From contig QAPD01000033.1 in NCBI GenBank assembly GCA_003052455.1, forward strand, positions 22,038 to 86,037: a stretch of 64,000 nt of DNA, read 5' to 3'. Origin of the DNA: Sphaerisporangium cinnabarinum (GTDB lineage Bacteria; Actinomycetota; Actinomycetes; Actinomycetales; Cellulomonadaceae). Below are positions 1-7,902 of this stretch, piece after piece; position 1 is the first letter of the stretch, and every line of letters begins with the position of its first letter. The notes under the pieces are model-generated. The model made no database searches. It was not told the origin of the DNA and saw only the letters and a list, made by a program, of their open reading frames with translations. A program made the position numbers and the translations under genes.

Positions 1-72
1 CGCGACGGCGCCGAGGACGCGTCCCCACTCGGTGCGGAACGCGTCCTCGACGGGGTCCGTCGCGGGCGTCAG
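1..72 (-). CDS. ECF sigma factor, N-terminal fragment (runs off window)
   Basis: Reading the minus strand from position 72 leftwards gives LTPATDPVEDAFRTEWGRVL, which matches the start of ECF sigma factors of the kind that travel with YCII-domain proteins (the family usually opens with a short tail and then DPVExAFRxEWGxV). The gene begins 1 nt after the YCII stop codon, so the two are probably co-transcribed. No in-frame ATG, GTG or TTG lies near the start. The best candidate is a CTG at 70-72, so the start is uncertain. Only about 24 codons are inside the window, and region 2/4 helices cannot be checked. Confidence 0.55.
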   Translation of the reverse strand, partial: MTPATDPVEDAFRTEWGRVLGAVA

Positions 73-73
73 C

Positions 74-430
74 TCAGGACCCGTCGAGGTCCAGCGGCCA
101 CGCGGGGTGCAGCTCGATCGCGCCGCCGTACGCCATGGGGTGCTCGGACGCGATGGCGATCGCGGTGTCCAGGTCGGGGGCCTCGAGGACGTCGAAGCCC
201 GCGATCGACTCCTTCGTCTCGGAGAACGGCCCGTCCGTGACGAGCACCTTTCCGCCCCGGACCCGCACGCCCACGGCGTCCTCGGGCGGGCGCAGCCGGT
301 CGCCGACCACCGCGGCGCCGCTGCCGTAGTGCCGCCCGACCCACTCCTCGATCGGGGCCGCGGCCTCGGCCTCCTCGGGCCGCAGCCCCGGGTCGTCCGG
401 GGTGCCGAGCACGAGCATGAGGTAGCGCAT
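74..430 (-). CDS. YCII-related (DGPF) domain protein
   Basis: 118 aa. The N-terminus MRYLMLVLG and the central VTDGPFSETKE stretch (the DGPF motif that names the family), followed by GFDVLEAPDLDTAIAIA, are diagnostic of YCII-related proteins. These are small dimeric alpha/beta-barrel (ferredoxin-like) proteins that in actinobacteria are usually encoded next to an ECF sigma factor, as here. Their biochemical role is not established; a ligand-binding or accessory role for the sigma factor is the usual guess. The ATG overlaps the stop codon of a 56-aa ORF upstream by one base, with AGGACCTCTG before it, so translation is probably coupled. Confidence 0.85.
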   Translation of the reverse strand: MRYLMLVLGTPDDPGLRPEEAEAAAPIEEWVGRHYGSGAAVVGDRLRPPEDAVGVRVRGGKVLVTDGPFSETKESIAGFDVLEAPDLDTAIAIASEHPMAYGGAIELHPAWPLDLDGS

Positions 431-600
431 CAGAGGTCCTCCGCCCTCGTCGCCGCGGGCCGGCGGAGCGCCGTCGGCCCGGAGAACGCCACGTCGGCGG
501 CGGACGTCCCGTCCCCGACGCTGCGCCCGTCACGGTATCGCGCACGGTCCGGCGGGTGCTCGCGGTCCGCCGCGAGGATCGTCTCCAGGAACGTCGTCAT
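430..600 (-). CDS. Small hypothetical protein, coupled to the YCII gene
   Basis: 56 aa, beginning MTTFLETILAADREH and ending RRPAATRAEDL. It was found by reading the minus strand because it is short. Support comes from an excellent ribosome-binding site (GAGAGGAGGAGG with a short spacer before the ATG at 600) and from its stop codon overlapping the YCII start (TGATG). No family is recognised. It has no transmembrane segment or cysteine motif and is rich in Asp/Arg/Ala. It could encode a short partner of the YCII/sigma-factor pair or mainly serve to couple translation. Confidence 0.6.
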   Translation of the reverse strand: MTTFLETILAADREHPPDRARYRDGRSVGDGTSAADVAFSGPTALRRPAATRAEDL

Positions 601-754
601 CGTGCCTCCTCCTCTCGCACGGCCCGAGCGGCCGTACGGCAGGACGACGAAGACCGGTCGCCGAGATCGACACCTTTCTCGCGACGATCTCCCGCAGCGC
701 GGCGCGGCGTCGTGAAGCGCCGGGGACGGGCGTACGGCCGGGCGGCCGACGGCG

Positions 755-1171
755 CTACGCGTCGTCGCCGGCCTTCGCCTCGCCCCAGCCGTACCAGCGC
801 TCGACCTCGACCCAGGCGCTGACGCGCGGGTCGGTCCGGTTCGCGTACTCGTGGCCGGTGTAGTGGCGCGAGATGCGGTCGATGTCGGCCAGGCCCTCGT
901 CGGCGCGCAGCTCGACGACGCGACCGATGAGCGTCACGTGCGTGTACCAGTTCTCGTCGAGCACGGTGAGCGAGACCCGGGGGTCGTTCCGCAGGTGCTT
1001 GAGCCGCACGCGCGACTCGTCGAGGTTGACGAGCACGCGGCCGTCGTCCTCCCAGACGTACCAGGTCGCGGCGGTGACGGGCGCGCCGTCGGAGCGCACC
1101 GTCGCCATGACGGCGGCGTTCGGGCGGCGGAGCATCTCGACGAGACGGGAGGGCAGCGGCGGACGGGACAC
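755..1171 (-). CDS. PPOX-class (split-barrel) F420/FMN-dependent oxidoreductase
   Basis: 138 aa. The sequence runs PSRLVEMLRRPNAAVMATV, then APVTAATWYVWEDDGRVLVN, then RVRLKHLRNDPRVSLTV, the layout of the pyridoxamine-phosphate-oxidase-like split beta-barrel family. In actinobacteria most members use F420 or FMN and reduce small substrates or bind cofactors; the substrate is unknown. The start is the GTG at 1171, which has AAGGAG about 6 nt upstream. The longer reading from 1348 lacks family similarity and crosses the divergent promoter of the KAS III gene. It is monocistronic. Confidence 0.85.
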   Translation of the reverse strand: MSRPPLPSRLVEMLRRPNAAVMATVRSDGAPVTAATWYVWEDDGRVLVNLDESRVRLKHLRNDPRVSLTVLDENWYTHVTLIGRVVELRADEGLADIDRISRHYTGHEYANRTDPRVSAWVEVERWYGWGEAKAGDDA

Positions 1172-1294
1172 GACGGCTCCTTCGGTGGTACGACGGCGGA
1201 CCTCCCGACGGTACGTCACCGGTGTGGCGCACGACCTCCCGGAGGTCGCACGGAGCGTTCTGACGACGAGCGGCCGCGTGACATGATCGTCCTC

Positions 1295-2320
1295 ATGCTC
1301 ACTCCCGCCACCGGCGCGGCCGGGTCGCGCATCGTCGGCCTCGGTCACTTCCAGCCCGAGAAGACGCTGACGAACGACGACATCGCGCAGCTCGTCGAGA
1401 CCAACGACGAGTGGATCCGCTCACGGACGGGCATCGTCACGCGGCACGTCGCGGACGACGACACGACCGTCGCCGACATGGCGACCGCGGCGGCCCGCCA
1501 CGCGCTCGACGACGCGGGCGTCGACCCGGCCGAGGTCGACCTCGTCATCGTCGCGACGGCGACCGCGACGGACCGCTCGCCCAACACGGCGGGCCGTGTC
1601 GCGTACCACCTGCGCACGGGGGTCATGCCCGGGCAGTCGACGCCCGAGGAGGCGTCCGAGCTGGACCTGCGGGGCGTCGTCGGGCCGGCGGTGCTCGACG
1701 TGAACGTCGCGTGCTCCGGCTTCGCCCACTCCGTCGGCCTCGCCGACCAGGCGATCCGCGCCGGCTCGGCGCGCACGGCCGTGGTGATCGGCGCGGAGAA
1801 GCTCACCGCGTTCACCGACTGGACCGACCGCAGCACGTGCATCCTCACCGCCGACGGCGCCGGGGCGGCCGTGCTGCGCGCGACGGACGAGCCCGGCGTC
1901 GGCCCGGTCACCTGGGGCTCCGAGCCCGACCTCACCCCGGCCGTGCTCATCGAGGCACCGCAGGAGAAGTTCGCCCAGGACGGCCGCGCCGTCTTCAAGT
2001 GGGCCATCACGCGCGCCGCCGAGCGCGCGCGCACCGTCGTGGAGCGCTCCGGCGTCTCGCTCGACGACATCGAGGTGCTCGTCGCGCACCAGGCGAACCT
2101 GCGCATCATCGAGCCCCTCGCGAAGGCGCTCGGGCTGGAGTCCAAGGTCGTCGTCACGGACATCGTCGAGTCCGGCAACACGTCCGCGGCGTCCATCCCG
2201 CTCGGGCTCTCCAAGTGGTGGCACGCGGGCAAGATCCCCGCGGGCGTCCCCGCGCTCCTCTTCGGCTTCGGCGGCGGCTTCGCGTGGGCGGGCCAGGTCG
2301 TGGAGACGCCGAACCGCTGA
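1295..2320 (+). CDS. 3-oxoacyl-ACP synthase III family protein (lone KAS III)
   Basis: 341 aa, typical for FabH-type thiolase-fold condensing enzymes. The catalytic triad is complete: Cys140 in ACSGFA, His265 in AHQANL and Asn295 in ESGNTSA. The GGGFAWAG end is also conserved. KAS III normally condenses acetyl- or branched acyl-CoA with malonyl-ACP. Here there is no acpP, fabD or fabF beside it, so this may be an accessory enzyme rather than the housekeeping FabH. The start at 1295 has no Shine-Dalgarno; CATGAT at 1282-1287 could be the -10 of a leaderless transcript. An in-frame ATG at 1283 is the alternative start. Confidence 0.85.
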   Translation: MLTPATGAAGSRIVGLGHFQPEKTLTNDDIAQLVETNDEWIRSRTGIVTRHVADDDTTVADMATAAARHALDDAGVDPAEVDLVIVATATATDRSPNTAGRVAYHLRTGVMPGQSTPEEASELDLRGVVGPAVLDVNVACSGFAHSVGLADQAIRAGSARTAVVIGAEKLTAFTDWTDRSTCILTADGAGAAVLRATDEPGVGPVTWGSEPDLTPAVLIEAPQEKFAQDGRAVFKWAITRAAERARTVVERSGVSLDDIEVLVAHQANLRIIEPLAKALGLESKVVVTDIVESGNTSAASIPLGLSKWWHAGKIPAGVPALLFGFGGGFAWAGQVVETPNR

Positions 2321-2360
2321 CGCGGTAGGCACCGCCCCTGCGGGGAGCAAGAATGGGGCC

Positions 2361-3410
2361 ATGCCTCTCGCCCCGCGCTACCTCGCCGCCGACGACCGCT
2401 ACGACACGATGACCTACCGGCGGACGGGGCGCAGCGGCCTCGACCTGCCCGCGATCTCGCTCGGTCTGTGGCACAACTTCGGCGACGTGAACCCGTTCGA
2501 GACCCAGCGCGCCGTGCTGCGCCGCGCGTTCGACCTCGGGATCACCCACTTCGACCTGGCGAACAACTACGGCCCGCCCTACGGCTCGGCGGAGGAGAAC
2601 TTCGGCCGGCACCTCGCGCAGGACCTCGGCGCGTACCGCGACGAGCTCGTCATCTCGTCGAAGGCCGGTTACGACATGTGGCCCGGTCCCTACGGCGACG
2701 GCGGCTCGCGCAAGTACCTGCTCTCCTCGCTCGACCAGTCGCTCCGGCGGATGAACCTCGACTACGTCGACGTCTTCTACCACCACCGGCCGGACCCGAG
2801 CACGCCGCTCGAGGAGTCCATGCGCGCGCTGCACGACGCCGTCCAGCAGGGCAAGGCGCTGTACGTGGGCGTCTCCAACTACTCGCCCGCGCGCACGCGC
2901 GAGGCCGCGGGGATCCTCGCCGACCTCGGCACCCCGCTGCTCATCCACCAGCCGAGCTACTCGATGCTCAACCGCCACGTCGAGGACCCGGCGCACGAGG
3001 ACGCGTACGACGGCGGGCAGACCGAGTCGCTGCTCGACGTCGTGGGCGACCTCGGCGTCGGCACCATCGTGTTCTCGCCGCTCCAGCAGGGCCTCCTCAC
3101 GGATCGCTACCTGTCCGGGTCGGCGCCCGAGGGGTCGCGCGCGGCCCGTCCGGACTCGCCGTTCCTGTCCGAGAAGAACCTCGACGAGACGTACCTGGAG
3201 CGTGCCCGGGCGCTGAACGAGATCGCGGGCGCCCGCGGCCAGACCCTCGCGCAGCTCGCCCTCGCCTGGGTGCTGCGCGACGAGCGCGTCACCTCCGCCC
3301 TCGTCGGGGCGAGCAGCGTCCGTCAGCTCGAGAACAACGTCGCGGCGCTCTCCGCGCCGCCCCTCACCGACGACGAGAAGGCCACCATCGAGTCCGTCCT
3401 CGCGAGGTAG
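2361..3410 (+). CDS. Aldo/keto reductase, YghZ/L-glyceraldehyde-3-phosphate reductase type
   Basis: 349 aa, the usual length for this AKR subfamily. Family signatures include YRRTGRSGLDLPAISLGLWH, FDLANNYGPPYGSAEENFG (catalytic Asp and Tyr), SSKAGYDMWPGPYG (catalytic Lys) and YHHRPDPSTPLEE (catalytic His), with a C-terminal NADPH site around LVGASSVRQLENN. Characterised relatives reduce L-glyceraldehyde 3-phosphate and other aldehydes, so a detoxification role is likely. The start is the ATG at 2361, preceded by a GGGGAGCAAG ribosome site. The last codons (Ala-Arg-stop) fall inside the first unit of a 20-bp repeat array. It is convergent with the ABC ATPase gene. Confidence 0.88.
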   Translation: MPLAPRYLAADDRYDTMTYRRTGRSGLDLPAISLGLWHNFGDVNPFETQRAVLRRAFDLGITHFDLANNYGPPYGSAEENFGRHLAQDLGAYRDELVISSKAGYDMWPGPYGDGGSRKYLLSSLDQSLRRMNLDYVDVFYHHRPDPSTPLEESMRALHDAVQQGKALYVGVSNYSPARTREAAGILADLGTPLLIHQPSYSMLNRHVEDPAHEDAYDGGQTESLLDVVGDLGVGTIVFSPLQQGLLTDRYLSGSAPEGSRAARPDSPFLSEKNLDETYLERARALNEIAGARGQTLAQLALAWVLRDERVTSALVGASSVRQLENNVAALSAPPLTDDEKATIESVLAR

Positions 3411-3480
3411 AGCCGCCGGTCGCGAGGTAGAGCCCGCGGCGTTCTACCTCGCGTCGGGAGGTTCTACCTCGCGGGTCAGC
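3401..3480. repeat. 20-bp repeat array, two forward and two inverted units
   Basis: Four consecutive 20-bp units fill 3401-3420, 3421-3440, 3441-3460 and 3461-3480. The first two carry CGCGAGGTAGAGCC and the last two carry GTTCTACCTCGCG, so the block is an imperfect inverted repeat that could fold as RNA. Both convergent genes end within it: the aldo/keto reductase stops in unit 1 (TAG at 3408) and the ATPase stops in unit 4. A bidirectional terminator function is an inference. Three similar arrays occur elsewhere in the window. Confidence 0.8.
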
Positions 3481-4273
3481 GGAAGCGCTGGACGGCGAGC
3501 GGAGCGGCCTCCGCGAGCCCGCGGACGGCCGGGTGGTCGGCGCCCGGGGCGGTGCCCGCGAACACGTCGCGCAGCGACCCCGACGCCACGAACGTCCCGT
3601 CGGCGAGCACGTGCACGGTGGGGCACATCCGCTCGACGAGCTCGAGGTCGTGCGAGACCAGCAGCACGGCGGTGCCGAGGGCGGCCGTCGCGTCGGCGAG
3701 GCGGCGCACGACGTCGCCGCGCATCGCGGGGTCGACGGCGGTGAGCGGCTCGTCGAGGAGGAGCGCCCGGGGGCGCGTCGCGAGCGCGACGGCGAGCGCG
3801 ACGCGCTGCTTCTCGCCGCCCGAGAGCGACTGCACGGTGCGCGGCGCGTAGCGGGGTTCGAGCGCGACGTCGCCGAGCAGGTCCTCGACGGACCGCCCGC
3901 TCGGGCGGCCGGCGCGTCGCGCGTCCTTGAGCGCCGCGGACAGCGTGCGGTCCACCGTCCAGCGGGGGTCGATGCCGATGCCGGCGAGACCGTCCTGGGA
4001 GACGCGGCGCACGTCCGCCGCGAACTGCTTCTTGTCCCGGCGGGAGAGCTTGCCGACCGTCCGCTCGGCGTACGTCACGTGGCCCGCCGTCGGGCGCACG
4101 AGACCGACGAGCGCGCGCACGATCGTCGACTTCCCGGCACCCGACTCGCCGACGATCCCGACCGGCGCGGTGCCGGGGGTCACGTCGAGGTCGATGCCGT
4201 GCACGACGTCGGGACCTCCGTAGCCGGCCGCGAGGCCGCTGGCGCGCAGGAGGGGGGTCGTCGTCGTGCTCAT
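3476..4273 (-). CDS. Solitary ABC transporter ATP-binding protein (Dpp/Opp-like)
   Basis: 265 aa. Walker A is GESGAGKST, the signature is LSGGEKQR, Walker B is ALLLDEPL and the H-loop is VSHD. The order and spacing resemble the peptide/nickel (DppD/F, OppD/F) ATPases. The ATG at 4273 has AGAAGG upstream. No permease, binding protein or second ATPase is adjacent, so its partner must be encoded elsewhere, or it is an orphan. The C-terminus lacks the long oligopeptide-family tail. Its stop codon lies inside the 20-bp repeat array. Confidence 0.85.
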   Translation of the reverse strand: MSTTTTPLLRASGLAAGYGGPDVVHGIDLDVTPGTAPVGIVGESGAGKSTIVRALVGLVRPTAGHVTYAERTVGKLSRRDKKQFAADVRRVSQDGLAGIGIDPRWTVDRTLSAALKDARRAGRPSGRSVEDLLGDVALEPRYAPRTVQSLSGGEKQRVALAVALATRPRALLLDEPLTAVDPAMRGDVVRRLADATAALGTAVLLVSHDLELVERMCPTVHVLADGTFVASGSLRDVFAGTAPGADHPAVRGLAEAAPLAVQRFR

Positions 4274-4520
4274 GGGTCACCTTCTGGTCGTCGGGGTCCG
4301 GGCGGGCGGTCCGGGCTCCCGCTCGTCCGACGAACGACGCTACCGCGGAGTTCCGTGGTGTCGGTCACGGGGCTCGTCCGACGACGCCCGGGAGCCCGGC
4401 GCACGAACGGGTCCCGGCGCGCGATAGCCTGAGGCACGCGAATCGGGATCCTCGAGCCAAGGTGGTCCGTCGACCGCAGCACGGCAGCCGTCTCCGGACG
4501 TGCTGCCTGGACGGAGGATC

Positions 4521-6806
4521 GTGACCAGGACGGTCGACGAGCCGGAGCTTCTCGCGCCCGGCGAGGCGGTGGACCTCGACAACTGCGCCCGCGAACCCAT
4601 CCACGTCCCCGGCATGATCCAGCCGCGCGGGGTCCTGCTGGTGGTCCGCGAGGCGGACGGCGTGCTGCTCCAGGCGTCGGCGAACGTGGAACGGCACCTC
4701 GGCGTCCCCGCGGAGGAGCTCGCGGGCCGGCCGCTCGCCGACGTGCTCGGCGCGGCGCCCGCGCGCGACCTGCTCGAGCACGCGGCGGACGGCGCGGACC
4801 TCGCGACGCGCAACCCCGTGACCCTGCACCTCGACCGCTGGGACGGCAGGCCGCTCGACGTCGACGCCGTGCTCCACCGGCCCCCGCTGCCGGCGGAGGG
4901 GCCGGGGTCCGAGCCGGTGCTCGTCGTGGAGATCGAGACCGCGTCGGGCGCGCGCCCGCTGACGTTCCCCAACACCTACCTCGCCGTCCGGCAGGCGCTG
5001 CGCGACCTCGAGCGCGCCGCGACGCTCGACGAGCTGTACGACGACGCGGCCCGGCACGTGCGCGCCCTCACGGGCTTCGACCGCGTGATGATCTACCGCT
5101 TCGACGCCGCGTACAACGGCGAGGTCGTCGCCGAGGCGCGCCGGGACGACCTCAACGCGTTCCTGGGGCTGCACTACCCGGCGTCGGACATCCCGCCGCA
5201 GGCGCGCGCTCTGTACGAGAAGAACTGGATCCGGCTCATCGCGGACGTGGACTACACGCCGCAGCCGGTCGTCCCGACGCTGCTGCCCACGACGGGCGCG
5301 CCGCTCGACCTCACGTACTCGACGCTGCGCAGCGTCTCGCCGATCCACCTCGAGTACCTGCGCAACATGGGCGTGCGGGCGTCGATGTCGATCTCGCTCC
5401 TGCGCGACGGCAGGCTGTGGGGGCTCGTCGCGTGCCACCACTACTCCGGGCCGCACGAGCCGCCCTTCGAGGTCCGCACCGCCGCGGAGTTCCTCGGGTC
5501 TGCGCTCTCCGTCCGGCTCGTCTCCCAGGCGGAGGACGAGCGGGAGATCGAGGTGCGGCGCGCCGAGGGCGTCCTCGCGCACCTCGCCGCGGACAGCCGT
5601 GACGAGAGCGTCCCCATCGGCATCGCCCTGACGCGCTCGGGGTGGCTGCGGCGCCTCGTCCGGGCCGACGGTGCCGTCGTCGTCGCGGAGGGCGGCCTCA
5701 TCGCGGTCGGCAACGTGCCCGACGAGGACGGGTGCCGTGCGCTCGTCGCGTGGGTCCTCGGGCACGGCGAGGACCTGGTCGCGACCGACGCCCTGCACCG
5801 GGACGCGCCCGACGTCGCGGCGCTCGTGCCCGACGTCGCGGGCGTCCTCGGGATCGTGCTGCCCGAGGGGCAGGTCGTGCTGTGGGTGCGCGACGAGGTC
5901 CTGCGGCACGTGGACTGGGGCGGCGACCCGTACAACAAGGAGATCGCGCGCGGCGAGGACGACTCGGTGCGGCTCAGCCCGCGCAAGTCGTTCGAGCGGT
6001 GGCGCGAGGTCGTGCGCGGGCACAGCCTGCCCTGGACGTCGGACCAGACGGACGTCGCGACGTCGTTGCGCGGCCACCTCGTCGAGGCCCTCTACCTGCG
6101 CGGGCGCAAGGCGGTGCGGGCGACGGAGGAGCTCCAGCGGAGCCTCCTGCCCGCGCTCCTGCCCGACGTCCCGGGGTGGACGCTGCAGTCGCGCTACGAG
6201 TCGGCGGGCACGGGACTCGTGGGCGGCGACTGGTACGACGCGCTCGTGCTGCCGTCGGGGCGGCTCGCGCTCGTCGTGGGTGACGTGACGGGCCACGGGC
6301 TCCAGGCCGCGGCGACGATGGGCCAGCTCGGGACGACGCTGCGCGCCGCGCTCGTGAGCACGGGCTCCGCGGTCGAGGCCGTGACGCTCCTGGGCGAGGT
6401 CGCGCGCTGGACGCTCCCCGGCGAGGTCGCGACGATCGCCGTCGCGGTGCTGGACCCGGTGACCGGCGTCGTCGAGCACGTGTCGCTGGGGCACCCGCCG
6501 CTGCTCGTCGTCGCGCCCGACGGCACCACGAGCTGGACGGAGAGCGCGATCGTGCCGCCGCTCGGGCTCGTGGACCGCGTGCCGCCCGCGCAGCACGTCC
6601 AGGTGCCGCCCGGCGGCGCGCTCGTGCTGTACAGCGACGGTCTCGTGGAGCGGCGCGAGGAGTCGATCCTCGACGGGCTCCGGCGGCTCGCGGCGTTCTT
6701 CGCGGCGGAGCCGGGGACGGTCGACGTCGACGGCGTCGTCGCCGCTGCGCGCGACCCGCGCTCCGCGGACGACGCGACCCTGCTCCTGGTGCGTCGCGAC
6801 GCCTGA
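4521..6806 (+). CDS. Bacteriophytochrome with PP2C (SpoIIE-type) phosphatase output
   Basis: 761 aa. Order: PAS (about 20-125), GAF (about 150-315), PHY (about 330-510), SpoIIE-type PP2C phosphatase (about 545-760). Cys22 in DNCAREPIHVPG is the expected biliverdin attachment site. YPASDIPPQA (Asp223) and LWGLVACHHYSG are GAF chromophore-pocket motifs, and LSPRKSFERW is the PHY tongue. The output domain has GGDWYDA and VGDVTGHG metal-site motifs and ends YSDGLVERR...SADDATLL. It should be a red/far-red photoreceptor that dephosphorylates an anti-anti-sigma protein, and the convergent STAS/kinase pair is the obvious candidate partner. The GTG at 4521 has GGAGG just upstream; a GTG at 4500 is less likely. 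No heme oxygenase gene is nearby. Confidence 0.92.
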   Translation: MTRTVDEPELLAPGEAVDLDNCAREPIHVPGMIQPRGVLLVVREADGVLLQASANVERHLGVPAEELAGRPLADVLGAAPARDLLEHAADGADLATRNPVTLHLDRWDGRPLDVDAVLHRPPLPAEGPGSEPVLVVEIETASGARPLTFPNTYLAVRQALRDLERAATLDELYDDAARHVRALTGFDRVMIYRFDAAYNGEVVAEARRDDLNAFLGLHYPASDIPPQARALYEKNWIRLIADVDYTPQPVVPTLLPTTGAPLDLTYSTLRSVSPIHLEYLRNMGVRASMSISLLRDGRLWGLVACHHYSGPHEPPFEVRTAAEFLGSALSVRLVSQAEDEREIEVRRAEGVLAHLAADSRDESVPIGIALTRSGWLRRLVRADGAVVVAEGGLIAVGNVPDEDGCRALVAWVLGHGEDLVATDALHRDAPDVAALVPDVAGVLGIVLPEGQVVLWVRDEVLRHVDWGGDPYNKEIARGEDDSVRLSPRKSFERWREVVRGHSLPWTSDQTDVATSLRGHLVEALYLRGRKAVRATEELQRSLLPALLPDVPGWTLQSRYESAGTGLVGGDWYDALVLPSGRLALVVGDVTGHGLQAAATMGQLGTTLRAALVSTGSAVEAVTLLGEVARWTLPGEVATIAVAVLDPVTGVVEHVSLGHPPLLVVAPDGTTSWTESAIVPPLGLVDRVPPAQHVQVPPGGALVLYSDGLVERREESILDGLRRLAAFFAAEPGTVDVDGVVAAARDPRSADDATLLLVRRDA

Positions 6807-6820
6807 GGTGCCCCCGGGGA

Positions 6821-6840
6821 GCGCGGCGGCCGAGCCGCGC
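6821..6840. terminator. Hairpin between convergent genes
   Basis: GCGCGGC (6821-6827) pairs perfectly with GCCGCGC (6834-6840) around a 6-nt loop. It lies just after the phytochrome stop codon and before the stop of the opposing kinase gene. No U-tract follows, as is common in high-GC actinobacteria. Confidence 0.6.
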
Positions 6841-6869
6841 GGCGGGGGAGGGTGCGTGACGGCGGGGCG

Positions 6870-7343
6870 TCAGCCGATCGGGAGGAGCGCGCTGCGCACG
6901 CCGGCCCCGCCGCGGAAGACGGGGACGTCGAAGCGCGCCCAGACGTGCTTCTCGCCGGTGCCGGCCCGGAACCAGCCGACGGCCGTCGAGGCGCGCTGCG
7001 CGAGCACGAGGCCGAACCCGCCCGCGCCCGGCGACCGCCGGCCCGCGACGACGGGGACGTCCGGCGAGTGGTCGACGACGTCCACGACGAGCTCGCGCCC
7101 GTCGCTGAGCAGGCGCACCTGCGTCGGGGGGAGGCCGTGGCGCAGCGCGTTCGTCGCGAGCTCGCTCGCGACGAGGACGACGCGCTCGGGCGTGGCCTCG
7201 AGCGCGCGGTCCGCGGGCAGCGGGGCGCCGGTGAGCATGCGGTGCAGGCCCTCCCGCAGGGTGGCGAGGTCCGCCAGCGTGCGCAGCGGCCAGGCACCGA
7301 TCTCGACGAAGCCGGGCGGTACCGCCGCGTGGGCGAAGGTCAC
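6870..7343 (-). CDS. RsbW/SpoIIAB-like ATP-binding anti-sigma kinase
   Basis: 157 aa GHKL-fold protein. The N-box is VASELATNALRHG, and the G-box is DHSPDVPV followed by GAGGFGLVLAQR. In partner-switching modules this fold phosphorylates a STAS protein and binds a sigma factor. It starts with GTG at 7343, overlapping the stop of the STAS gene upstream (GTGA), so the two proteins are made together. No sigma factor gene is adjacent, so the final target is unknown. It is convergent with the phytochrome-phosphatase. Confidence 0.85.
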   Translation of the reverse strand: MTFAHAAVPPGFVEIGAWPLRTLADLATLREGLHRMLTGAPLPADRALEATPERVVLVASELATNALRHGLPPTQVRLLSDGRELVVDVVDHSPDVPVVAGRRSPGAGGFGLVLAQRASTAVGWFRAGTGEKHVWARFDVPVFRGGAGVRSALLPIG

Positions 7344-7675
7344 GCCTCGTCCTCGGCAGGTCCGGCGTCGTCGGTGAGCTCGAACAGCTCGGCGACGCCG
7401 CTGAGCTCGAGCAGGTCGCGGACACGGCGCGGGACGCGCTCCAGCACGGGTGCCCCCGAGCCGGCCGTGGCGGCGTGGTAGAGCAGGCGCAGGCCGCCCG
7501 AGTCCATGAAGGTGACCGCTCCGAGGTCGATGTGGATGCGCCCGTCGGCCGACTGCGCGAGCCGCAGCAGCTCGTCCTCGCGCCGGGCCTGGACCGCGGC
7601 GTCGATCTCGCCGCGCATGGTCCAGCGCGTGCCGCCGGCCGTCGTCAGGACGTCTCCGCTCGTGGTGGGGGTCAC
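7340..7675 (-). CDS. STAS-domain anti-anti-sigma factor
   Basis: 111 aa. IHIDLGAVTFMDSGGLRLL contains the conserved D-S-G motif whose serine is the phosphorylation site in SpoIIAA/RsbV proteins. It starts at the GTG at 7675 with GGAGGAG upstream, and its stop overlaps the kinase start. The kinase should phosphorylate it and a PP2C protein should dephosphorylate it. The phytochrome-PP2C encoded 530 bp away on the other strand is the natural candidate (inference). Confidence 0.87.
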   Translation of the reverse strand: MTPTTSGDVLTTAGGTRWTMRGEIDAAVQARREDELLRLAQSADGRIHIDLGAVTFMDSGGLRLLYHAATAGSGAPVLERVPRRVRDLLELSGVAELFELTDDAGPAEDEA

Positions 7676-7705
7676 GGTGGTGGGCTCCTCCTCGGTCCCG
7701 GCACT

Positions 7706-7730
7706 GTACCGGGCACCCGGGATACGGTAC
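7706..7730 (-). promoter_or_regulatory. Nested palindrome upstream of the STAS-kinase operon
   Basis: GTACC (7706-7710) pairs with GGTAC (7726-7730), and CCGGG (7709-7713) pairs with CCCGG (7716-7720). The palindrome sits about 30-55 bp upstream of the STAS start codon, where an operator or -35 region would lie. No binding protein can be assigned. Confidence 0.35.
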
Positions 7731-7794
7731 GCGGCTCCGCCGACGCACGCGAGGCAGTGTCGCGGCGTGGCCGCGATCGTCGGGTGACGTGCCT

Positions 7795-7825
7795 CTCCCG
7801 CGCCGCGGAGGGCGGCGCGGGGGAG
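7795..7825 (-). terminator. Stem-loop downstream of the GH30 gene
   Basis: CTCCCGCGCCGC (7795-7806) pairs with a right arm ending GCGCGGGGGAG (to 7825) with a small bulge. It lies about 80 nt past the GH30 stop codon on the minus strand and is the best terminator candidate for the galactan operon. Confidence 0.5.
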
Positions 7826-7902
7826 CCACGACGAGGGCCGCACGGCGGGCCGGGACGGCGTCGCGGACGACGCCGACCCGACCCGCCGGGCGGCCGGACG
7901 GC

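Noticed and set aside
32..715. Plus-strand frame over the YCII and 56-aa genes
   Set aside because: No recognisable protein, no ribosome site, and it covers two coupled minus-strand genes.
4500..4520. GTG at 4500 as start of the phytochrome gene
   Set aside because: The GTG at 4521 has GGAGG upstream and gives the usual distance to the chromophore Cys; the earlier codon has no ribosome site.
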